Source of the DNA: Cypionkella sp.
GTDB taxonomy: Bacteria > Pseudomonadota > Alphaproteobacteria > Rhodobacterales > Rhodobacteraceae
NCBI GenBank assembly: GCA_025458525.1
Contig: JALOSF010000013.1
Location: 1-40,650 of the forward strand
DNA: 40,650 bases
Reading direction: 5' to 3'
The number at the start of each line of letters is the position of its first letter. Position 1 is the stretch's first letter. Of this stretch, positions 1-8,530 are shown piece after piece. A program made the translations under genes and the position numbers. The notes under the pieces are model-generated. The model ran no database searches, had not been told where the DNA came from, and saw only the letters and a program-made list of their open reading frames with translations.

Positions 1-123
1 ATTTGATGGACATGGCGCGCCCTGCTGTCGGAGTGGTCATCACCTTGTCGCCACAGGAGTAAATCTTGTGTAAAGTTTCGTATTTTGTTCCAATTGTAGC
101 GACTTGGCACAGAAAGGCACCTG
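1..123. other. Left-edge intergenic region upstream of tag
   Basis: The first 62 bases contain one frame that is open from the edge and stops at 60-62, so this may be the 3' tail of a gene outside the window; it is too short to identify. The stretch 63-105 is clearly AT-richer than its surroundings and could hold the tag promoter. A weak candidate is TTGTGT at 66-71, a 17-nt spacer and TCCAAT at 89-94. The sequence AAAGGCAC just before the tag ATG is a weak ribosome binding site. Confidence 0.3.
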
Positions 124-711
124 ATGACGATCGATCCCCCCGAACAACGCTGCGGCTGGTGCGGAACCGAACAGATTTACGTGGATTATCATGACCATGA
201 ATGGGGCGTGCCTGAACGCGACAGCCGCGCGCTTTGGGAAAAGCTGATCCTTGACGGCTTTCAGGCCGGACTCAGCTGGATCACGATCCTGAAAAAGCGC
301 GACAGTTTCCGCGAGGCATTTGCGGGGTTTCGGCCCGAGGTGATCGCCACCTGGGGCGAGCAGGATATCGACCGTCTTCTGGCCAATCCCGGTATCGTGC
401 GGCACCGGGGCAAGATCGCCGGCACCATCGCCTCTGCCCGCGCCTATCTGCGGATCGAACAGCGGCAAGGGTTTTCCGATTTCATCTGGCAGGGGCAGGA
501 CGGCAAGGTCCGGCAAAACCATTGGACCAGTCTGGCCGAGGTGCCCGCCCAGACCGCCGCCTCGCAAGCCTTGTCAAAGGCATTGAAGGCCGAAGGTTTC
601 GGCTTTTGTGGCCCCACCATCGTCTATGCCTTCATGCAGGCCACCGGCATGGTGAATGACCATCTGGTCACTTGCCCCTGCCATGCCCGTCGTGTGGCGG
701 CATTGGCCTGA
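124..711 (+). CDS. tag: DNA-3-methyladenine glycosylase I
   Basis: Base-excision repair enzyme that removes 3-methyladenine from alkylated DNA in the cytoplasm. The 195-aa product has the family's usual length. Recognisable Tag features are the N-terminal CGWCG (first zinc-ligand region), YHDHEWGVP near residue 20, the segment GFQAGLSWITIL around residues 41-52, and a C-terminal CPCH zinc-ligand cluster followed by a short tail. The ATG at 124 starts directly at the conserved N-terminus. It is convergent with the metacaspase-like gene on the other strand, with only 4 bp between the two stop codons and no room for a terminator. Family assignment is firm; a link to the neighbouring peptidase locus is not implied. 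Confidence 0.95.
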   Translation: MTIDPPEQRCGWCGTEQIYVDYHDHEWGVPERDSRALWEKLILDGFQAGLSWITILKKRDSFREAFAGFRPEVIATWGEQDIDRLLANPGIVRHRGKIAGTIASARAYLRIEQRQGFSDFIWQGQDGKVRQNHWTSLAEVPAQTAASQALSKALKAEGFGFCGPTIVYAFMQATGMVNDHLVTCPCHARRVAALA

Positions 712-715
712 CCGT

Positions 716-2770
716 CTATCCTGCGGGAACCGTGCGCAGCTCGATCTGAAGGATGCCCGGCGCGGGGCCCTCATCTTCTTCGGCATCAAGCGCAATCGCG
801 CCGCGCGTGGTTTCGCCAAAGCCCGCATCGCGCAGGCTGGCGGCCAGCCCGTCTTCGACCCCGCGCGTCAGTTCCAGCGCGTCCTGCGCCAGAAACGACA
901 GATCCTCGACCGCGCTTTGCGGGCTGGCCGGGGTCATCACCACCACCATCCGCTCGGCCCCCAGCACATCGTCGGAAATGCGGAACAACCCCTGTTTCAG
1001 CGTGTCGCCCGGTTGCAGCCTGCCCGAAAACCAATGGCTGATCTCGTAATTGGCGGCCACATACAGCACATTCACATCAACCGGCTGATCCATGTGGTTG
1101 CGGGCCAGCACATGCACCTCGTCCATCGGCACCAGCCTTGGCACGGCATCGCGCGCCAGCGGCACCAGGGGTTGGCCTTTGCCCTGCCGGGTCTGCAACT
1201 CCACCTCGACGTCAAGCGTGCCCGGGCCGACCGCCGCCCCAAGCCGCAACAGGTTCAGCGCCTTTGACATGGTGGTCAGCGTATCGCCCAGCGTCGCGCC
1301 AAGGCTGGCGGCATCCTTGTCTGCCGTGCTGACCGATGGCGTTTGCGACAGATCCTCGGCAAGCCCGGTGCCGGGCAGCACCCAGATCGCATCCGGGCGC
1401 GGGCTGTCCGGGATCACCGCCAGCCGCAGGTCGGCGTCGGCTCCGGCGGGAACAAGGGTGATGCGCGGCCCTGCTGCCTCGGTCAGCGCGTCCATCGCCG
1501 CGGCCAGCGCCTGTGCGGGCGCGCTGTCGCCCTCGGGCAGGGCCACGGTCAGCGTGAAATCGACCGCGCTCTCGGTCTTGCGCAGATACAGGCCGCGCGG
1601 CAGCGGATCGGGCAGCGCATCGCCCTCTGCCGTGCCCACGGCGGTAAAGGTATCGACCGAGGTCAGCAGAACCTTGCCGATCGCCTCCTCGGTGGCCGCG
1701 GCGGCATTTGGCATCAACGCCAGCACGGCGCCGGGCGCAAGACCGTGCAGACTGCCGGCGGGCAAGGTGAATTCGCCGCCCTCGGCGGTCGTCGGCCATT
1801 GTTCCACCCGAGGGCCGGGCGTGCCAAGGAAAGGTATGGCGCCAAGATCGCCTTCAAACAGCGGCGTGGACCGTGCGAGGTTCTTCACGGCATATTTGCG
1901 CAAGACCTCTTGTCCGATCTGGCCGTAGGTGGCGCCCGGATATTCGGCCAAAGTCTCGAACAGGGTATAGGTGAACACCCCTTGCGGCACGCGGCCCGGC
2001 TTGCCCTTGGGCAGGTTCTTTTCCGGCGTCACCTCGTTGGTCTGGGCCGCAAAGAACGCGGTAAAGCTGCCCGTGCCAGTGCCGATGTCCACCGGGGCCT
2101 CTGGCTTGGCGCGCGCATCGGGCTGGGCAAGGCTGCGGCTTTGCCCCTCCAGCGCATCGGGCGGCAGGCCAAGCGCATCGGGGGGCAATTGGCGCACGCG
2201 AACCTCCTCGTCGCCAAAGGGCGCGGCCCGGGTTACGGTGCCGGAATGGCAACTGTCGAACACCGCCCAGACATGCGCGCCCTTGGCCCGGATCGCATCG
2301 ATCAACTGGCCGATCTCGTCATCGACCAGCGCGTTTTCCACCTCGCCCACCTGATCGTTCCACGGCCCGATGTCCACCGGCAGGAACAGCTCGTCCAGCC
2401 CGTCAAGCTCACTCTCCGGGTCGCGCGCCGGCGCTTGCGAGCCGTGGCCCGAGAAATGCAGATAAACGAAATCCCCGTCCTGCGCCTTGGCCGCAAGATC
2501 GGCAAAGGCCGCACGAATGGCCGCCAGCGTGGGCGCCGGGGCGCCCTCGACCCCATCGGCCAGCACCACCACGTTCTGCGGGGCAAAGGGCACCGGCGCT
2601 GCGGTTGTCAGATAGGTTTGCACCAGTTTGACATCATTGGCCGGGCCTTTCAGCCAGAAATCCTCTTTCAGGTTCGGATAGGTGTTCGCCCCGATCAAAA
2701 GCGCGTGGTTTTCCGCCAGCGCGGGCAGGGCCATCAGGCACAGGGCCGAGGAAAGCAGAAGCTGTTTCAT
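716..2770 (-). CDS. Exported metacaspase-type (peptidase C14) protein 1
   Basis: Predicted exported cysteine peptidase of the caspase/metacaspase clan, 684 aa. Residues 1-19 form a signal peptide ending in ALA. The caspase fold follows: LLIGANTY (24-31), SGHGSQ with catalytic His109, DGLDELFLPVD (123-133), the acidic VDDE (149-152) typical of metacaspases, and FDSCHSGT with catalytic Cys174. The remainder is a long middle region and a beta-rich C-terminal domain (about 570-660) resembling DUF4384-type domains; the same domain ends the paralogue at 8531-10498. An in-frame start further upstream (2902) would overlap the preceding gene and lose the signal peptide, so ATG 2770 is preferred. It begins 5 bp after the stop of the gene at 2776-3408, with no strong ribosome site, so translational coupling is likely. 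Arg/Lys specificity and calcium dependence are typical of metacaspases but unproven here. Confidence 0.88.
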   Translation of the reverse strand: MKQLLLSSALCLMALPALAENHALLIGANTYPNLKEDFWLKGPANDVKLVQTYLTTAAPVPFAPQNVVVLADGVEGAPAPTLAAIRAAFADLAAKAQDGDFVYLHFSGHGSQAPARDPESELDGLDELFLPVDIGPWNDQVGEVENALVDDEIGQLIDAIRAKGAHVWAVFDSCHSGTVTRAAPFGDEEVRVRQLPPDALGLPPDALEGQSRSLAQPDARAKPEAPVDIGTGTGSFTAFFAAQTNEVTPEKNLPKGKPGRVPQGVFTYTLFETLAEYPGATYGQIGQEVLRKYAVKNLARSTPLFEGDLGAIPFLGTPGPRVEQWPTTAEGGEFTLPAGSLHGLAPGAVLALMPNAAAATEEAIGKVLLTSVDTFTAVGTAEGDALPDPLPRGLYLRKTESAVDFTLTVALPEGDSAPAQALAAAMDALTEAAGPRITLVPAGADADLRLAVIPDSPRPDAIWVLPGTGLAEDLSQTPSVSTADKDAASLGATLGDTLTTMSKALNLLRLGAAVGPGTLDVEVELQTRQGKGQPLVPLARDAVPRLVPMDEVHVLARNHMDQPVDVNVLYVAANYEISHWFSGRLQPGDTLKQGLFRISDDVLGAERMVVVMTPASPQSAVEDLSFLAQDALELTRGVEDGLAASLRDAGFGETTRGAIALDAEEDEGPAPGILQIELRTVPAG

Positions 2771-2775
2771 GGCGG

Positions 2776-3408
2776 TCAATTCGTCATCAGGGCATAGGTC
2801 ACGCCGTTCGGCCCCCGGTTCGTCACGGTGATCTGAAAGGGCGCTGTCTGATCGGGACGCCATCCGCAATAGGCGATATGGCTTGAATCGGTGTCGGAAC
2901 ACACCAGCCGCCCCTGCGCATCGATGACGGTCAGGTTAAGGTCGGTGGCCCCCTTCGCCTCGACATAGATTTCGGCATATTCGCCGCCGATGAAATCGAC
3001 GCGTGGGTAGGTGTCTGTCCGGCCATTGGCGATCTTGCCGATGTTATAGACCGGGCCGGTCGCCACGCCCTTTGTCGTCTCGGCCCGCACATCCTCGATC
3101 AGGCCAAGCAGCGTGTCATCCTCGGTGGCCAAGGCTTCGGCCTCGGCCAACATCTCTTGCCAATCCAAGGGCGCCTCGCTTGCCGCTTCGCCCCCTTCGG
3201 CGCGGCGCTCGGTCGGCTGCGGTGCAAGCGTCTTGCGCAGCTTTGCCGCCGCGACCATCAACAGCGGGTCGCGCGCCTGCTGCCCCGCCTCGAACAGCCG
3301 CGCCGAAAGCTCGGCAATCTTGACGGGGCTTTGGCCTTGCGCAAGCGCAGGCAACGCGAGGGAACCTGCAACAACGGCGCAGGCAAGCAGACGGGCAAGG
3401 CGCGGCAT
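2776..3408 (-). CDS. Exported protein with C-terminal LMTN domain, paralogue A
   Basis: I do not recognise a named family. The 210-aa product has a signal peptide (residues 1 to about 21, ending ALPALAQ), an alpha-helical N-terminal part rich in Ala/Glu, and a C-terminal beta-type domain of about 75 aa (from GEYAEIYVE onward) containing two cysteines, resembling PPC-like jelly-roll domains. It is a full-length homologue of the gene at 12192-13007: both share LLGLIEDV/ILGLIEDV, YAEI/YAEV, ITVTN/ITVQN, the two cysteines and the identical last four residues LMTN. The start at 3408 gives AAGGA at proper spacing; ATG 3414 is too close to that site. It is first in a - strand unit with metacaspase 1. 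A role as partner, inhibitor or substrate of the peptidase is inference only. Confidence 0.75.
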   Translation of the reverse strand: MPRLARLLACAVVAGSLALPALAQGQSPVKIAELSARLFEAGQQARDPLLMVAAAKLRKTLAPQPTERRAEGGEAASEAPLDWQEMLAEAEALATEDDTLLGLIEDVRAETTKGVATGPVYNIGKIANGRTDTYPRVDFIGGEYAEIYVEAKGATDLNLTVIDAQGRLVCSDTDSSHIAYCGWRPDQTAPFQITVTNRGPNGVTYALMTN

Positions 3409-3497
3409 GGTCATGTCCTTACGGTGAAACAGGTGATGCATCGACTTTGGCGCAAGCCGTGCACCCCTGTAAACAAAGGAATTTCGCGGAACGGCCG

Positions 3498-3516
3498 CAT
3501 GACGGCCTTTGTCATG
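3498..3516. promoter_or_regulatory. Shared palindromic operator, copy A
   Basis: Interrupted palindrome with perfect 6-bp arms CATGAC and GTCATG around a 7-bp spacer. Read on the - strand the core is ATGAC-AAAGGCC-GTCAT. It lies in the 163-bp divergent region between the - strand unit (start 3408) and the + strand HtrA-like gene (start 3572). Copies with nearly the same core occur at 8464-8484 and 13100-13116, in the other two intergenic regions serving this locus. The centre is about 65 bp upstream of the HtrA-like ATG. I infer a transcription factor site, with the encoded response regulator as first candidate. Confidence 0.65.
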
Positions 3517-3571
3517 TGATCCTTCATCGCGCCGCTGATAGCCTGATCGCATCAGAACCATGAGGTGCGCC

Positions 3572-4936
3572 ATGCGTCCGGTCTATCGTCATCCTGCCTC
3601 TCGCCCGTTTCGCCCGATACTTGCCTTTGCACAGGTGGCGGCGGTGCTGTTCGTGCTGACCCTTGCGGCGGCCCTGTCGCCCGCGCGCGCGGCGGCCCCC
3701 GCCCCGGGCGTGCTGGACCGCGCGATGGACGCGGTGCTGGTGGTGCACAGTGCCGACAGCGCCAACCGCTTTCTGGGCTCTGCCTTCTTGTGGGGCGACA
3801 GGGCCGAGGTGGCCGTGACCAATGCCCATGTCGTCGGAGAGGCCAGCGAAGTGCGGCTGATCGACCGGCAGGGCAGGGTGGTCCTCGTGCCGGTGATCGC
3901 GCGCGACAGCGTGCGCGACATTGCCGTGCTGGGGTTGGACGGCGCGCTGCGGGGGCGCGCCGGTCTGGAGGCGGGGCCTGCCCCCGATCTGGGCACGCCC
4001 GTCTGGGCGATGGGCGCGCCCCTCGGCACCGTCTTTACCCTGACCGAAGGCATGATTTCTGCCGATCCGCGCCAGGTGGAACCCGCCGTGCCCTTGCGTC
4101 TTTTGCAGCATGATGCAGCCGTCAACCCGGGCTCGTCTGGCGGGCCTTTGGTGGATGCGCAGGGCCGTCTGGTCGGCATGAACGCGCGCATCGCCGATGG
4201 CAGCCGCATGTTTGTCGGCATCGCCTATGCCATCACCGCGACAGATCTTGCGCGCCTCGTGCCCCGGTTGATCGCCGAGGATCTGCCGCCCTTTCCCAAC
4301 CTTGATCTGCGCGCCCGCCCGGTCGATCTGCAACTCGCCGCCGCGTTGGGCGTGTCGGCAAGCGGTCTGCTGATCGATCAGGTCGGACAGACCGGGCTTG
4401 CCGCGCGGGCGGGACTGCGGGCGGGGGATATCCTGATTGCCGCCGGCACCCAGGCCCTTGCCAACCCCGGTGACCTTGCCTTTGCCATCGACACCGCGCT
4501 GGAGACGGGCCAGATCGATCTTGCGATCCTGCGGCAGGGCAAGGCCCTGATCGTGACGCTGGATCTGGCCCCGCCAGCAGCGCCCGCAAGCCTGACGCGG
4601 ACGGTTCCGGGCGACAGCGCCGCGCGCATCGCCAGCTACCGGCTTGAAACGCTTGGCTTTGATCTGGATGCGTCAGGCCGGATCACGGCGATCCGCCCGA
4701 ACTCTCCCGCGCTGTGGTCCGGGCTGGCCGAAGGCGACCGTATCCTTGCCGTCAACGGCGCGCAGCGCGATGGCGTCACCCTGCGCGGGCTGGAGTTGAC
4801 CGCACCCGCCGTTTTGCTGGTGCAGGCGGCGGGAGGCCAGACGCGCCATGTCTATCTTGACCCATGGTCCAAGGCCGAAGGCTTGCGGCCGATCGGGGGC
4901 GCGAATGTGCTTGACCCCGCCGTGGTGGTGTTCTGA
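3572..4936 (+). CDS. HtrA/DegP-like serine protease with two PDZ-like domains
   Basis: Exported trypsin-fold serine protease of the HtrA type, 454 aa. An N-terminal hydrophobic segment (about 18-41) ends in ARAAA and is a signal peptide or signal anchor. The catalytic triad is His86 in TNAHVVG, Asp116 in VRDIAVL and Ser189 in NPGSSGGPL. Two PDZ-like domains follow, roughly 245-335 (GLAARAGLRAGDILIAAG) and 360-440 (SGLAEGDRILAVNG). ATG 3572 is preferred over ATG 3560 because GAGGTG lies at the right distance before it. It heads a + strand unit with the response regulator (9-bp gap), kinase and patatin-like gene. In HtrA families such proteins degrade or chaperone misfolded envelope proteins; pairing with a two-component system recalls CpxAR-DegP logic. 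The N-terminal extension before the protease domain is unusually long. Confidence 0.88.
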   Translation: MRPVYRHPASRPFRPILAFAQVAAVLFVLTLAAALSPARAAAPAPGVLDRAMDAVLVVHSADSANRFLGSAFLWGDRAEVAVTNAHVVGEASEVRLIDRQGRVVLVPVIARDSVRDIAVLGLDGALRGRAGLEAGPAPDLGTPVWAMGAPLGTVFTLTEGMISADPRQVEPAVPLRLLQHDAAVNPGSSGGPLVDAQGRLVGMNARIADGSRMFVGIAYAITATDLARLVPRLIAEDLPPFPNLDLRARPVDLQLAAALGVSASGLLIDQVGQTGLAARAGLRAGDILIAAGTQALANPGDLAFAIDTALETGQIDLAILRQGKALIVTLDLAPPAAPASLTRTVPGDSAARIASYRLETLGFDLDASGRITAIRPNSPALWSGLAEGDRILAVNGAQRDGVTLRGLELTAPAVLLVQAAGGQTRHVYLDPWSKAEGLRPIGGANVLDPAVVVF

Positions 4937-4945
4937 ACTCGGGGC

Positions 4946-5656
4946 ATGAGCATGGACCGAATTCTGATCGTCGAGGATGACGCCGATACCGCAACCGCCA
5001 TCGCGCGGGTGGTCGAGGGCCTGGCCTGCGCCGCTGTCATCGCCCCGACGCTGGCCGACGGGCTGGCCGAGGCGTCGGGCGATTTTCGTGTGATCGTGCT
5101 GGACCGGATGTTGCCCGGCGGCGACGGGGTGGATGCGATTGCCCGCTTTCGTGCGGGCGGGTCACGCGCGATGATCCTTGTCTTGTCGGCGCTGGGCCGG
5201 GCGGCAAACCGGGTCGAGGGGCTTGAAAAAGGGGCGGACGACTATCTGCCCAAACCCTTCGAGCCGGAGGAGTTGCGCGCGCGGCTTCGGGCGCTGTTGC
5301 GGCGCAGCGCGGTCGATCTGTCCAGCAACGATCTGATGGCCTTTGGCGATTTCGAAATCCGGCTCAAGGCCCGCACGGTTCACATCGGGCGTCAGCATGT
5401 GCCGCTGTCGCCCAAGGAATTCGAACTTGTGACCTTCTTTGCGCGCAATGCGGGGCAGGTGGTCACGCGGATGCAACTGTTGGAACAGGTCTGGAACCTG
5501 CATTTCGACCCCGGCACCAATGTCGTCGATGTGCATGTCGGGCGGTTGCGCCGCAAGCTGGAGGCGGCGGGGTCGCAGGCGATCCAGACCGCGCGGGGCG
5601 AAGGCTATGTCTTTGCCCCCCTGCCGCCGGCCAGCGGGTCAAAGGAAGCGGGGTGA
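4946..5656 (+). CDS. OmpR/PhoB-family response regulator
   Basis: DNA-binding response regulator of 236 aa. The receiver domain shows the acidic pair at 11-12 (VEDDAD), phospho-acceptor Asp53 in VLDRMLPGGDG, and Lys103 in LPKPFEPEEL. The C-terminal winged helix carries LSPKEFELVTFFARN, the recognition-helix region VDVHVGRLRRKLE, and GEGYVF. An alternative start is ATG 4952, two codons later. The last bases overlap the GTG start of the histidine kinase (GTGA, 5653-5656), so the two are translationally coupled and almost certainly cognate. It is the best candidate to bind the three palindromes at 3498, 8464 and 13100, although OmpR-family sites are more often direct repeats. Targets are inferred, not shown. 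Confidence 0.95.
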   Translation: MSMDRILIVEDDADTATAIARVVEGLACAAVIAPTLADGLAEASGDFRVIVLDRMLPGGDGVDAIARFRAGGSRAMILVLSALGRAANRVEGLEKGADDYLPKPFEPEELRARLRALLRRSAVDLSSNDLMAFGDFEIRLKARTVHIGRQHVPLSPKEFELVTFFARNAGQVVTRMQLLEQVWNLHFDPGTNVVDVHVGRLRRKLEAAGSQAIQTARGEGYVFAPLPPASGSKEAG

Positions 5657-7002
5657 GCGGCGTGCCCAAGGCGACGCTGCGTCTGGCCGCCGTGGTTGCA
5701 CTGACGGTGACGCTGCTCTCGCTGGGCGGTATGGCCCTGCAATACCGGATCGTCGCTGACCGGCTGGAGCAGCAGACGCTGGGTCTGCTCAAGGCCGATC
5801 TGGACGGTCTGGCCAGCCTTTATGAACAGCGCCGTATCATCGCGCTGCGTCAGGCCATCGACTATCGCGCCGCTGCCGCCAGCCCTGGTGAGATGCTGGT
5901 GCTGCTCGCGCGCGACGGAACGGTGCTGGCCGGCACGCATGACACCTGGCCCGAGGCGGTGGAGCCGCAGGGCGGAGGCTTTGCCCCCGAGGGCGCCTTG
6001 CGCTTTGCGGCCCATGGGCAGAACTGGCTTGGCGTCGGGCGTATCCTGCCGGGGGGCTTTCCGCTTTTGGTGGCGCGCGGGCTTGGGTCGGTCGAAGGCA
6101 CGCTCTTGTCGCTGCGCCGCGCCATCGTCGCCCTTGGACTGGGCATGCTGGCCGCTGCTGCGCTGGTCGGCTGGATCATGGCGCGGCAGATGTTGGCCCG
6201 CATCGCGCGTGTCAACGCGCTGGCCGACCGGGTGGCAGGCGGCGATCTGGCAGCACGGCTGCCCGGTCCGCGCAGCGATGACGAATTCGGCCAGATGGAA
6301 TCGCATGTTCATGCCATGCTGGACCGGATCGAGGCGCTCAATCGCGCCACGCATCGCCTGTCTGATACCATCGCGCATGAATTGCGCACGCCGCTGAACC
6401 GGATGCTGCAAAAGCTGGCGCAGGTGCAGGGGCACGAGGCTGTCACCGATGCGCTGCGCGCCGATATGCGGGCCGCGATCCGGGTGTTTGACGCGCTGCT
6501 CGACATCAGCCGCGCCGAAGCCGATCAGGGGCAGGGCGGTGGGCTGTTGCCGCTCGACCTTGCCGCCGCGCTGGCCGAGGTGTGGGAGCTTTATGCGCCA
6601 CTTGCCGAAGACCGGGGCCTGACGCTGCATCTTGACCTGCGCCCCGGCTTGCAGGTGCTGGGCGACCGGACCCTGATCGGCCAGATGCTGGCCAATCTGA
6701 TGGACAACGCGGTGAAATACTGCCGCCCCGGCGATCAGGTCACGCTGACCCTGACCGAGGGCGCGGATCACCACATCTTGCGCCTTGCCGACACCGGCCC
6801 CGGCCTGCCTGACGATCTGCGGGCCGAAGCCTTCGAACGCTTTACCCGCGCCCCCCGCGACCTTGGCACCCCCGGTCATGGTCTGGGGCTGGCACTGGTG
6901 CGCGCGATTGCGGCCCGGCACGGGGCAAAACTGGCGCTGCCCGCCACGGGTAAAGGCTTTGTGATCGAAATGCTCTGGCCTAAGCTGGGTGCAAATTCCT
7001 GA
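5653..7002 (+). CDS. Sensor histidine kinase (HAMP, HisKA, HATPase)
   Basis: Membrane sensor kinase of 449 aa. Transmembrane segments lie at about 10-30 and 157-177 and enclose a periplasmic sensor region of roughly 125 aa with no motif I recognise. A HAMP linker follows (about 178-230), then the H-box AHELRTPLNR with phospho-His242, the N-box NLMDNAVKY, the G1 box DTGPGLPDD and the G2 box GHGLGLALV. It starts with GTG inside the response regulator stop. Its gene end is 13 bp from the ATG of the patatin-like lipoprotein, so sensor and envelope effectors are in one unit. The periplasmic sensor fits detection of an envelope signal, perhaps damaged protein or lipid; the ligand cannot be read from the sequence. 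Confidence 0.93.
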   Translation: MSGVPKATLRLAAVVALTVTLLSLGGMALQYRIVADRLEQQTLGLLKADLDGLASLYEQRRIIALRQAIDYRAAAASPGEMLVLLARDGTVLAGTHDTWPEAVEPQGGGFAPEGALRFAAHGQNWLGVGRILPGGFPLLVARGLGSVEGTLLSLRRAIVALGLGMLAAAALVGWIMARQMLARIARVNALADRVAGGDLAARLPGPRSDDEFGQMESHVHAMLDRIEALNRATHRLSDTIAHELRTPLNRMLQKLAQVQGHEAVTDALRADMRAAIRVFDALLDISRAEADQGQGGGLLPLDLAAALAEVWELYAPLAEDRGLTLHLDLRPGLQVLGDRTLIGQMLANLMDNAVKYCRPGDQVTLTLTEGADHHILRLADTGPGLPDDLRAEAFERFTRAPRDLGTPGHGLGLALVRAIAARHGAKLALPATGKGFVIEMLWPKLGANS

Positions 7003-7015
7003 CTGGTCGATTCTC

Positions 7016-8461
7016 ATGCGCCTTTCGCTGCTTGCCTTTGCCGTCCTTGCCGGGTGTGCGGCGTGGAACAAACCGCTCAATCCGCCGCTGGAGGGCGCCA
7101 ATGCGCCGCTGGTCGAGGCTGCTGCCCCGCTGGCCGATGACTCTTTGTATGTCGGCCTTGCGTTTTCGGGGGGCGGGATGCGCGCTTCGGCCTTTGCCTA
7201 TGGCATGCTTGAGGAGTTGCGCGCCCAAGGGGCCATCACCGGCACGCCCCATGGCATCCTTGATCATGTGCGGCTGGTGTCGGGCGTGTCGGGCGGCAGC
7301 GTCACGGCGGCACAGTTCGGGCTTTACGGCCCTGCCGGGCTGACCGGCTACCGCGAGCGCTATCTGCTGACCAATGCCGAAAAATACATGGCGAATTCGG
7401 TCCTGAACCCGCTCACGCTGGTGAAGGGGCTGTCGGGCGGGGCAAACGGGCGCGCCACCTTTGCCCGCTACCTGGACGAGGTGCTTTACAAGGGTGCCAC
7501 CTATGGCGATCTGCGCACCCGCAGCCCGATCAAGACCTGGATCAACGCGACCGACATGGCGAACAATACGCCGTTCCTGTTCTCGCCCGAAACCTTTGAT
7601 GCGCTGTGTTCCGACCTGTCCAAGGTGCCGATCTCCGAGGCGGTGGCCGCCTCTGCCGCCTTCCCGCTGGTGTTCAGCCCGATCGTCTTGCAGGCGCATC
7701 AGGGCACATGCACCTATCAGGAGCCGGACTGGCTGACCGCCGCCCGCAACAACCCCGAGGCGACCAGCGCGATGAAGGCGCAGGCCCGCGCGTTGGAAAG
7801 CTATGCCAATCCTGCCGAGGTGAAGTTCGTCAAGCTGCTTGACGGCGGCATCACCGACAACTTCGGCACCACAGGGCTTGCCATTGAACGTGCCCGCGCC
7901 CAAGCCCCCTATGCCCCGATGACCGAGGCCGAAGCGGTGCGCATGACCCGCATGCTGTTTCTGGTCGCCAATGCCGGGGTCGAAAAGGATTACGGCTGGA
8001 CCCAGAAAATCCCCGGCCCCGGCGGTCCCGGCCTTGCGATGAGCATCGCGACCGCCTCGATGTCGGCGGCCACCCGGTCTGGCTATGACGCGATGAAGGG
8101 GGAATTGCGGCTCTGGCAAGAGGATCTGATCGAATGGCGCTGCGCGCTGCCCTTGGCCGCGGTGCGGCGGCTGCGCGGCACCACCGCGGGTTGGGATTGC
8201 CGCGATGTAAAGCTGTTCGTGGGTCAGGCCAGCTTTGAGACGCTGCCAAAATCGATGCGGGATCAGTTGAACACGGTGCCGACGCGCCTGCGTCTGAACC
8301 CCGATCAGGTCGATCTGGTGATCGAGGCGGGGCGTTTGGCCACCCGCGCCACCCCGGAATTCAACGGTTTTCTGGCCTCGCTGTCCGGCAACGCGGTCGA
8401 GGACAGGATCGCCGCTGGCATTGCCGCGGGCGGACGGCGCATCACCCCACTGGGGCAATAG
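7016..8461 (+). CDS. Patatin-like phospholipase lipoprotein
   Basis: Predicted lipid-anchored acyl hydrolase, 481 aa. Starting at ATG 7016 gives a lipoprotein signal with lipobox LAGC and Cys14; the upstream in-frame GTG at 6989 lies inside the kinase gene and would bury this signal. Patatin motifs are complete: the oxyanion region SGGGMRAS (51-58), the nucleophile elbow GVSGG with Ser92, and the catalytic Asp276 in LLDGGITDN. So the Ser-Asp dyad is intact and the enzyme is likely active. It belongs to the same unit as the HtrA-like protease and the two-component genes. The residues after Cys14 are Ala-Ala, with no obvious inner-membrane retention Asp at +2, so outer-membrane sorting is possible. 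The substrate (phospholipid or other acyl ester) is unknown. Confidence 0.88.
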   Translation: MRLSLLAFAVLAGCAAWNKPLNPPLEGANAPLVEAAAPLADDSLYVGLAFSGGGMRASAFAYGMLEELRAQGAITGTPHGILDHVRLVSGVSGGSVTAAQFGLYGPAGLTGYRERYLLTNAEKYMANSVLNPLTLVKGLSGGANGRATFARYLDEVLYKGATYGDLRTRSPIKTWINATDMANNTPFLFSPETFDALCSDLSKVPISEAVAASAAFPLVFSPIVLQAHQGTCTYQEPDWLTAARNNPEATSAMKAQARALESYANPAEVKFVKLLDGGITDNFGTTGLAIERARAQAPYAPMTEAEAVRMTRMLFLVANAGVEKDYGWTQKIPGPGGPGLAMSIATASMSAATRSGYDAMKGELRLWQEDLIEWRCALPLAAVRRLRGTTAGWDCRDVKLFVGQASFETLPKSMRDQLNTVPTRLRLNPDQVDLVIEAGRLATRATPEFNGFLASLSGNAVEDRIAAGIAAGGRRITPLGQ

Positions 8462-8463
8462 GC

Positions 8464-8484
8464 GGATGACAAATGCAGTCATCC
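8464..8484. promoter_or_regulatory. Shared palindromic operator, copy B
   Basis: Perfect 7-bp arms GGATGAC and GTCATCC around the spacer AAATGCA. It begins 2 bp after the patatin-like stop codon and ends 12 bp before the -35-like element of the metacaspase 2 promoter (8497-8524). The centre is about 57 bp upstream of the predicted transcription start at 8531. That position is typical for an activator rather than a repressor. As a 3'-end hairpin it could also act weakly as a terminator for the upstream unit, but no T-tract follows. Confidence 0.7.
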
Positions 8485-8496
8485 GGGCCGCATGGC

Positions 8497-8524
8497 TTGC
8501 GCGGTGCGCATGCCTTGCTAGGCT
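8497..8524 (+). promoter_or_regulatory. Candidate promoter of metacaspase 2 gene
   Basis: TTGCGC (8497-8502), a 16-nt spacer and TAGGCT (8519-8524). The -10-like hexamer ends 6 nt before the ATG at 8531, so the transcript would start at or next to the start codon and be leaderless. No Shine-Dalgarno is visible. The palindrome 8464-8484 lies directly upstream. Confidence 0.5.
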
Positions 8525-8530
8525 GTTCCC

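Noticed and set aside
5605-7101. A 498-codon ORF on the - strand
   Set aside because: Antisense to the histidine kinase, whose H-box, N-box and G-boxes are intact on the + strand.
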